From assembly GCA_030685235.1 (NCBI GenBank), contig MU839167.1:124001-188000 (forward strand): a stretch of DNA of 64,000 bases. Reading direction: 5' to 3'. The position numbers were made by a program, and so were the translations under genes. The notes under the pieces were generated by a model. The model was not told the origin of the DNA, did no database searches, and worked only from the letters and a program-made list of their open reading frames with translations. The stretch is from Copromyces sp. CBS 386.78 (taxonomy: Eukaryota > Ascomycota > Sordariomycetes > Sordariales > Sordariaceae). Positions 57,354 through 64,000 of the stretch are shown here, piece after piece. Numbering within the stretch: position 1 is the first letter of the stretch; each line of letters opens with the position of its first letter.

Positions 57354-58009
57354 TAGCTATCTAGTACTTCTACGGTATCTCCTTTAACCAGCTCCTCCGT
57401 ATAAACCCCGCTATCGGAGCCAGCTGCCAAAGCATGTGGGCGAACACCTACCTCTGCGTCGGCACCACCACCGACAAGCCGACCACTACCTTAATTACGA
57501 GCACCAAGCCTACCACCATCACCACTACCACGAGCGCTAGAAACGGCATCTCGACCCCTCAGCCCATCCAGACGGGCATCCCCACCAACTACGACAAGTT
57601 CCACACCGTCGTGGCCGGCGACGCTTGCTAGGCTATTGCGGACAAGTACAGCGTCTCGCTGAACCAGTTCTACGCCTGGAACCCGGCTGTCGGTAGCGGC
57701 TGCGCCACCTTGTGGGCCGGATACAACGTATGCGTACACACGGTCGGAGCCCCTACCAACAAGCCCACCACCACTACGGTCAAGACCACCTCTACCTCAA
57801 CCGGCAACGGCATCGCCACCCCGACCCCGACGCAGCCGGGCATAGTCGGCAACTGCAAGCGCTTCCATCAGGTCGCCGGCGGCGATACCTACGACACTAT
57901 CGCTAGCAGGTACGGCACCACTTCGGCCAAGGTTCGCGGCTGGAACACGCAGATTAACGCCAGCTGCACTAATATTTGGTTGGGCTACTATGTTTGCGTT
58001 GGCGTTTAA

Positions 58010-58320
58010 ACCCGATGGCTCGTTATACCTATTGGGTTGGGGTAGTTTCCAGTTTCACTGTTCCAGTGATGGTCCAGCCAGTCCAGTCCGAACTCACAGC
58101 AATCCGGTCCGAGGGACCCCCGGTCAGTTAAGGAAAGAAGATCAGGGGACCTAACCTAGACTTCTTTTCACGAAAGAGGGGTTATATAACCTCTACCTTT
58201 TACATTCTTGTAGGTGAAGGTTAGAAGGTATAGGTAGACGTATAACTACTTTGCACTACCGTACCTACACCCAAGTCCAGTTCGCTAGTACCAAGCCTAT
58301 TCCTTCTCTACTACAGTCCG
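58010..58320. other. 3' flank of the LysM pseudogene
   Basis: Balanced sequence with repeated CCAGTCCAGT / GTCCAG words. Likely 3' UTR and terminator; no specific signal is certain. Confidence 0.35.
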
Positions 58321-58321
58321 C

Positions 58322-58436
58322 TTTCTCTTTCTTTCACTCTCTCTCTCTCTCACACACACACTCCCTCTCTCTCTCCGTCTCTCTCCGTCTCTCTCCGTCT
58401 CTCTCCGTCTCTCTCCGTCTCTCTCCGTCTCTCTCT
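58322..58436. repeat. microsatellite cluster: CT tract, CA tract, six CTCTCCGTCT units
   Basis: CT/TC-rich 58322-58350, (CA)n 58351-58361, then six perfect copies of the 10-base unit CTCTCCGTCT at 58371-58430. The open frames across it are composition artefacts. Confidence 0.9.
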
Positions 58437-59468
58437 ATCCCTTCCAGTCGCCCTCCAAGATACCTTCTACCGCTCCACCTTGCAAGTGGAAATGGAAGTA
58501 GAAGCGGAAGTAGATGGAATCTTTTCCTTTCAAAAACTTACACCCAGCAGGACCCCTATACTAGGTACCACATACCTACTTTTCCTTTTTTTTTTTTTTT
58601 TAATAACTAAAAGGTTTATATTCTTCTTAACGATTTTGCATAGGGAATCCAATGTATATATATACTTAGGTACATACATTTACGTTTATAGTATATATGT
58701 AACTAAGGTACTTCTAAATACCTCTATACAAGAGGATGGTTTCTATAGCCTACACCTCCTACTAGTTAAGGTAGAGGTGGTTATAGTAGTTATAGTAGTT
58801 ATAGTGGTTATAGTAGTTAGTTTAGTAGTAGCCGTATTATATCCTCGTCTACTATTGGTATTACTCCCTCTATTGTAGGGGTTCTACGCGGTTGTACACA
58901 TAGGTAGGCCTTGTTGGGAAAGAAGTAATATTCGATAAGGAGCAAAAGGATTGGGCAATTTGGGAAACCAGACTGGCTATAGCTAAATATACGAAAGGAA
59001 GGAAGGTTCTGGAAATGCTAAGCCTAGGCGCTAGAGCCAACCCGGGTATACCCGGGAGCCAGGCCTAGTATAGAAGCCAAGTATAACTTCTAATCGCCAG
59101 ACCCGTAATATTACCCCCTTCCAATGCTTAAAAGAAATATCTAAATAAAAAAACAATTCCAAAAATCCATCCGTACTTTCGAATACTTATAGTACTTTCG
59201 AACGCTCCTAACTAAATTACCTACTTTATAGAAAAAATTAAATAAGTATAACGACTTATATATAAAATTATAAACCTAAATTTCCTAAGAAAACCCTTTT
59301 TATTACGTTAATACTTTTCGCTTCTACGTATACGCTAGAACTTAGCTGGCCAATATTCGAACTCCCCCAAATTACGCCTTATACCGAACCTACGGCTCCG
59401 TAACGTCCGGTTTCTATCTATCCGTAAAACTACGCTCTCCCTTTAAATTTTAATATATAAATAAGACT
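58437..59468. other. intergenic DNA, partly decayed
   Basis: A T-run at 58586-58600 and a short GTTATAGTA tandem repeat at 58779-58826. TpA-rich from about 59100. No gene supported. Confidence 0.45.
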
Positions 59469-59835
59469 TTTAATAAGAGCGACTCTACTCGCACCGTCAG
59501 AAAACTCTACTCGGACCGTGATCCACTTTTTTCTCCCATACAAAACCCTAACCCTGCCGTCCCGTCCCCGTCAACACTAGTTTCGCTCGTACCGCGACCG
59601 CCAAGCCCCCAGATTACAGCCCATTACACATTCTGACCCCTGCACAGGCCACTTTTCGTATTGCGCTGACCAGCCCAGTAATCCAGACCAGACTTAGCGA
59701 TTTTCTAGTACGCATCGTCGCATCGCTTCCTCCACCAAACCTCTCACATCATCACCCCCCATCTACGAAATCAATCCACCATATCGCGCATCACGAGATC
59801 TCCCCCAGTAAACAAAGCGCTGGCATCTATCAACG

Positions 59836-59890
59836 GTAAGAAATAATCCGTCATTTTTTCTGTGTGTTTCCCTAACTAATCGTGACGCAG
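59836..59890 (+). other. intron in the 5' UTR of the MULE transposase gene
   Basis: GTAAGA donor at 59836, CTAACTAAT branch region, CAG acceptor at 59888-59890, directly before the ATG. The same layout is visible in the decayed copies near 20556-20611 and 560-610. Confidence 0.65.
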
Positions 59891-62583
59891 ATGGCCGATA
59901 CAGCGACCCAGCCGACGGGCGCATGCGACCGTAGCGACGACGACCCCACCTCTACCCAGCCAGCTGAGCCCATGGATCTCGAACCTACCCCAGCCCAGAC
60001 TGCCCAGCCAGCTGAGCCCATGGATCTGGAACCTACCGTAACCTCAGCCCAGACTGCCCAGTCAACCCAGCCCATGGATCTCGATCCCAGCGACCCCCAT
60101 AACGATGACGATAACGATAGCGATGGCGATCCCGACGTTCATCCCCTCTTTACAACTCACTACAATATACTCGACGAGCTCGATAAAGCAGTCAGAGATT
60201 GGGGTAGGAGGCATGGCGGCTACGAGCTTATTAGAGGCCGCTCAAACAACTTCGTTACAGATTTCGGTTATACCAGAGTCGAGTTTGTGTGCCGTACCGG
60301 CAAGATCCGCGACTCTATCGCCCATAGTAGATCTACGTCAACAGCCAAACGGGGATATCCCTAGGGAGGAGTCGCCAAAGCGCTAAAGACGAATTTTAGA
60401 AGATAGACCTTCGAGATCAGAGACGGCCATGCTAATCACAGCCATCCTGGCACAGAAACAACACAGATCCGTGGAGTGTTCAACGCTGAGCACAAGACTT
60501 TCGTCGCCCAGTATCTCCACCGCCCTACTGTGAGGAACCGTGAGATTGTAGAGGACTTGCGCAACCAGTTTCCAGATCTCCATTTCACAATACGGCAACT
60601 CGAGAACCTTCGATATGCGCTCAAGAGGGAGCACAACACTGGTTATAACCCTTTCCAGCTAACAATGAAGTTGCTCAACGAAAAGGGGGTCCACTATAAG
60701 GTTAACTGGGCTGAGGGTAGCACTGATGAAGCCAGCAAACCGACTGCGCTCTTCTAGAGTAATCCCTAGTGTGAGCAGTACTGGAAGCAGTACCCAACGG
60801 TCCAGATGTACGATAATACGTACAAAACGAACAACAAGGGCCTCGCCTTCTTCCAGATTATCGGTATGACAGGCACTGGGCATGCTTTTAGCTGCGGATT
60901 TGGCCTTGTTAACAACGAGAGACAAGAGGGATTTAACTGGTTAATGGACCAAGTCAATGCTCGTCGCGAGGCCATTGGTGCTGCGAAGCCATCCGTAACT
61001 ATCACAGACTACGATACAGCAATGAGGGCAGCCATCAAACGGGTTTATCCAGAGGCTAAACCGCAGCTCTGTATATTTCACGTCAACAAGAATGTGGTAT
61101 TGCACATCAAGCGAAAGTGGGATAAGAAAGCCGCCCAGGAAGTTACCCATGCTCACGCCGTTACAACTGCTACTCAAATACAGCAAGAAGTATCGGCATC
61201 GACACAGGCACGTACACTGCCAGCGCAACCCAGCCATGCGACGGCCTTGGAAGAACTTGACGAGGAAGATCGAGAGGTGGTTACTCGACTTAACCGTTTA
61301 GCGGATGGCACAGACAGCTTGGAACCTCTCCTAGATACCGTAGAATATTCACGAGCTGGTCTTTACACCCTCTGGAAACACACATGCTATACGTCTACTG
61401 TTGAAGCTTTCAACACCGCTTGGGAGAGGCTTTACTCCTTCTTTTCGCAGCAAACGGCCATCATCACCTACCTAAAAGAGACGTATATAGTATTGAAGGA
61501 GGAGTGGGCCACCTATTACGTCAACGAGAGGTTGAACTTCGGTTGTCGAACTACATCGCCAGTCGAATCGGCTAACCGAAATCTGAAGAGTTTTATCGTT
61601 AGCGGTAATATCACAGCCATGCTCATCCCCTTATATTTCACAGCAAACTAACCATCCTTCTACATATAGGTAACAGCCCAGTTATCGCAGCCGTAACGCA
61701 GAGCTTCAGCCTCCTTCGTGCCATAAAGCGTAGAATTGACGAAAAATTCGAAAAGGAAACACGACTTACGAAGAGAGACCACCTCAATATCCCCTGGTTA
61801 GGCGACGCTCCTAACTGGGTATGCTGGAACGCGCTCAACAAGGTTACAGTGCAATATCGCAAAGCTCTTAGTGCTGTACCATCGGCAGCCAGACCATACC
61901 CCGACGAACTTGAGCTATGTACGGGCAAATTTACCAAGCAATATGGCTTGCCATGCTCGCATTCTTTGCTCCCCAGTCTCAGAACCCGACCGCCGTCATT
62001 GAAGCTAACTAAATGGGACTTCCACCCTCACTGGTGGCTTCAGAGAGGCCTCAACGACGAGGACGAGTACCTGAGGTATCACGACTTTGACCGTGTAGAG
62101 AATCTACGAGGTAGACCTCGTAACTCAGAGGTTTTCGCCAGCGACCCTCGAGCCCCCCGATTGACTGCGCCGGTCAACACCCAAGCCCCCCCTCCCTCCA
62201 CAGCGCCAGCACAACTCCAAGCGGCGTCACAACCGGCATCACGGCCTCGAGGACGGCCTCGCTTACAGCCCAGTCGTAGCCGCCAGCCCAGGGCAGGCCG
62301 AAACCCTACTGCCTCGACACGAGTAGCGCCATCTATCCAGCGAAACGTGTCTGCATGGGAGGGTATAGACCTTGAGCAAGCTGATGAGGCTGACCACCGC
62401 CAGCCTCCAGCTGGTACACAGAATAGAGGACGAGGGCGCCCTCGTGGCAGTACACAGAGAGGTAGAGGAGGAGGAGAGAGGGGAGGCAACGCTACTCGGG
62501 GTAGAGGAGGCACGCCCGCCAGCACTCCTGCTGGCACGCAGGGCACACGGCGTAGCACACGTATCGCTGGCACGCAGCAGTAA
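59891..62583 (+). pseudogene. MULE transposase gene with four premature TAG codons
   Basis: Two exons, 59891-61604 and 61670-62583, total 2,628 bases (875 residues). The intron 61605-61669 (GTAATA...CTAAC...TAG) is required to keep frame. N-terminus: Pro/Glu-rich repeats of PAEPMDLEPT. Residues ~90-270 form a FAR1-like DNA-binding region. The MULE catalytic domain follows: 'DNTYKTN' (first Asp ~308), 'TDYDTAM' (Asp ~373/375), 'CIFHVNKNV', and 'SPVESANRNLKSF' with the third acidic residue. A SWIM-like zinc finger (C655, 'GLPCSH' at 664-669) and a C-terminal tail with RGRPRG AT-hook and RGG repeats complete it. Stops at 60362, 60404, 60755 and 60767 are each TAG where Trp (TGG) fits. The long frame 60806-61651 ends by reading into the intron. 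Confidence 0.85.
61605..61669 (+). other. spliceosomal intron of the MULE transposase gene
   Basis: 65 bp, donor GTAATA, branch AACTAAC, acceptor ATATAG. Splicing joins G|GT into one Gly codon and continues in the frame that encodes the SWIM-like finger. Confidence 0.8.
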
Positions 62584-62974
62584 CTCTGGGAGCCTTCTGG
62601 CAGGAGACTGAGCGATTATACGATAGATTACAGATAGATTATCAATGTATGGATTAATGTAGATTGAGTGCGATTGATTGATTGATCGCTCAATTGAGCG
62701 ATGTGCGATGTGCGACCGTGCCGCTAACTGCCCTGTAAAGTGTGCTGTAAAATGCCCTGTAAAGTGCGATATGGGGGTGTACATCTGGGCTGGGCACTGC
62801 GGTCTGATGTCACGCGTGAAAGAATGGTAATGCCCAGATTTCTGGCCGAAATTTTCGAAAGAATACATGTGACATCTGTGGCCGCGCGAGGGTTAGGGAT
62901 ATGTGTGAGGGAAAAAGTGGATCACGGTCCGAGTAGAGTTTTCTGACGGTGCGAGTAGAGTCGCTCTTTAATAA

Positions 62975-63150
62975 AGTATTCCAAAGCGAAATAAAACACT
63001 CAAACTACCTTAAATACTACCCTCCTTTTAACAATGGTATTACCAATTATATTATTATAATTTCAATAATTTTGATTATTATTATTTACTTCGTCATTTT
63101 TAGACAAACCCCCTACTGATTCGGTACGGATATACTAGATCTATACCTTT
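62975..63150. other. decayed spacer
   Basis: AT-rich flank of the MULE insertion. It may already belong to the gag relic's 3' side. Confidence 0.35.
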
Positions 63151-64000
63151 AGTTTCTAATTATTAGAATTACCCGAATTCTTCGAATAATCCTTAAACTA
63201 ATAAGACGGGGAGCTATAAGTAGTACAAATATTCTTCTTCTTCCACCTCTTTTATTAAGCCTCTATTAATTTAATCCTCGTTATACTAATTAATATCGGC
63301 TCTCCTTCATTATATATAAGCGCATAACAGTTAGAGCTACTACCAAAGTATCCTAAACTTCTTAAAAAAAGAAAGTTATTACCGTCAAATTTCTGAAGGT
63401 AGCTACAAAAGTCTAAATACTTTTCTAATAGCACTTCAAAATAATTACAGAAGCGTTTAAACTATTTATTATTCAACGAACTTATTAAAGAATTAATAAT
63501 AGCGTTATCTAACTAAGTATTTACCTTTGCCCAGTAGAAAAAGTTTTTAAACCGGGTAAAGAACTTTAGAATAAATTCCCTAAACTTCTATTTAAGTAGG
63601 GAAAATTTAAAGCCGGCCTTCTTATTTTAATTTACCTCCCCGAAATTATTATACAACTTCTAAAATAACGCTTCCGGAATCTAGGAGGCTAGAATAGCCG
63701 TTCGAACGAAGGCGAATAAAGTCCGGCGGACGGTAAATAAAAAGTTAGAATAAAAATAGTAAAATTGAGCCTCCAAATCGCTAATAGTATAATTATCGGT
63801 GTGGAATTTAGTTTCCGCGGCGTAAATCTACGTATCGAACTCATTTTTCTTCCCTGAAAATTTATCAAAGTACGGCAGTACCGGTTTTAGTTAGCTAGAG
63901 CTCCCGGAGGCGGCGGCGGCGCTAGAGCTCTTAACTTCGGCTAGTTGGTCGACGAAGGCTTGAATCGCGATAGCAAACTATTATTAACGCTTACTAGCAT
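63150..64000 (-). pseudogene. Ty3/gypsy gag relic of another family, cut by window end
   Basis: Minus strand, read through stops. 'LPYFDKFSGKKNEFDT', 'AETKFHTDNYTISDLEAQFY' (about 63760-63840), 'RRTLFAFVRTAILAS', 'LYNNFGEVN-NKKAGFKFSLL' (about 63600-63670) and 'FFTRFKNFFYWAKVNTQLDN' (about 63510-63580). This is the order of a Ty3/gypsy capsid (F-x-G-x-x-x-x-x-x-W, then x-Y-W-x-L-x-x-x-F style blocks). It does not match the gag of the two gypsy copies in this window, so it is a second family. The remainder lies beyond base 64000. Confidence 0.65.

Larger units (their letters stand above)
55080..58009 (+). pseudogene. secreted five-LysM protein pseudogene split by transposon insertions
   Basis: ATG at 55080; signal peptide MKSSPVAVVLTALGLAAGAQA; stop TAA 58007-58009. 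A 60-bp intron (55281-55340, GTAAGT...TAG, CTGAC branch) sits between the W and N of the first WNP motif. LysM modules: 1 at about 55190-55400; 2 at about 55525-55690; 3 begins at 55791, is interrupted twice and ends near 57450; 4 at about 57590-57735; 5 at about 57855-58006. Thr-rich linkers with an N-G-[IV]-x-TP-x-P-x-Q-x-G pattern separate them. If 55796-56740 and 56783-57353 are ignored, each with one TA, the exons total 1,350 bases in one frame (449 residues). Nine in-frame stops remain (55251, 55404, 55515, 55566, 55623, 55773, 56771, 57362, 57629). All fit CAG/CAA or TGG changed to TAG/TAA. Such proteins bind chitin and several shield fungal walls or blunt plant chitin sensing; this copy is dead. 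Confidence 0.85.
59469..62974 (+). mobile_element. MULE (Mutator-like) element, best preserved copy
   Basis: The element is 59477-62966 (3,490 bp). It has perfect 55-bp terminal inverted repeats (59477-59531 and 62912-62966) and a perfect 8-bp target duplication TTTAATAA (59469-59476 and 62967-62974). Each terminal repeat contains a doubled motif, ACTCTACTCGCACCG then ACTCTACTCGGACCG. One transposase gene fills the interior. Perfect terminal repeats and largely normal base composition mark it as the youngest family member here. Four stop codons in the gene mean it is probably not autonomous now. Confidence 0.95.

Noticed and set aside
58251..58878. 119- and 132-codon frames
   Set aside because: Cross the CT/CA/CTCTCCGTCT simple repeats and T-runs; low-complexity artefacts.
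62079..62868. Minus-strand frames of 164 and 201 codons
   Set aside because: Antisense of the Pro/Arg/Gly-rich tail of the MULE transposase.

Overview
The window looks like an AT-rich, transposon-packed stretch of a filamentous ascomycete (Pezizomycotina) genome. The evidence is fungal element families (Ty3/gypsy, Ty1/copia, MULE, Tc1 and pogo types, a Tad-like LINE), fungal secreted multi-LysM genes, 55-65 bp GT..AG introns with CTAAC/CTGAC-type branch points, and pervasive transition decay. Almost every old coding frame is broken by TAG/TAA where CAG, CAA or TGG is expected, CpA is depleted and TpA enriched. This is the footprint of repeat-induced point mutation (RIP). I see no CRISPR array, no rRNA gene and no intact tRNA gene. 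Only one intact host-type gene is evident.

Layout. 1-964: 5' end of a decayed MULE on the minus strand, cut by the window edge. 1-2.2 kb: pogo-type DDE transposase relic. 3003-10188: complete RIP-mutated Ty3/gypsy element (309-bp LTRs, 5-bp target duplication). 10.3-11.4 kb: less mutated island with a LINE reverse transcriptase fragment and part of a mosaic repeat. 11.4-20.2 kb: decayed DNA with a DUF6589-type relic, a 414-bp MITE, several internal duplications and a large imperfect palindrome. 20178-23752: second MULE, heavily mutated. 23.8-25.3 kb: relic of a Lys/Glu/Ala-rich coiled-coil protein. 26.0-28.7 kb: GC-balanced island with a 637-codon ankyrin-repeat gene. 28.8-29.9 kb: Tc1/mariner relic. 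30116-37299: second copy of the same gypsy element. 37.3-45.3 kb: decayed DNA with a second copy of the 414-bp MITE, pieces of the mosaic repeat, a near-perfect 351-bp tandem duplication and a multi-LysM relic. 45385-46300: MULE deletion derivative filled with a minisatellite. 48320-54312: Ty1/copia element on the minus strand with a nested 241-bp solo LTR. 55080-58009: five-LysM secreted-protein pseudogene split by TA-flanked insertions, one nested in another. 59477-62966: the best preserved MULE, with perfect 55-bp terminal repeats and an 8-bp target duplication. 63.0-64.0 kb: gypsy gag relic running off the right edge.

How the parts relate. The MULE family appears as one nearly intact copy, two decayed copies, a non-autonomous derivative and probably two short MITEs with the same terminal design. 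The LysM pseudogene is the most informative locus. If each insert is dropped together with one TA, the gene forms a single 450-codon frame with a signal peptide and five LysM modules, so the order of insertion and decay can be read directly. All decayed boundaries are my own reading by eye. Exact ends are given only where terminal repeats and target duplications fix them.
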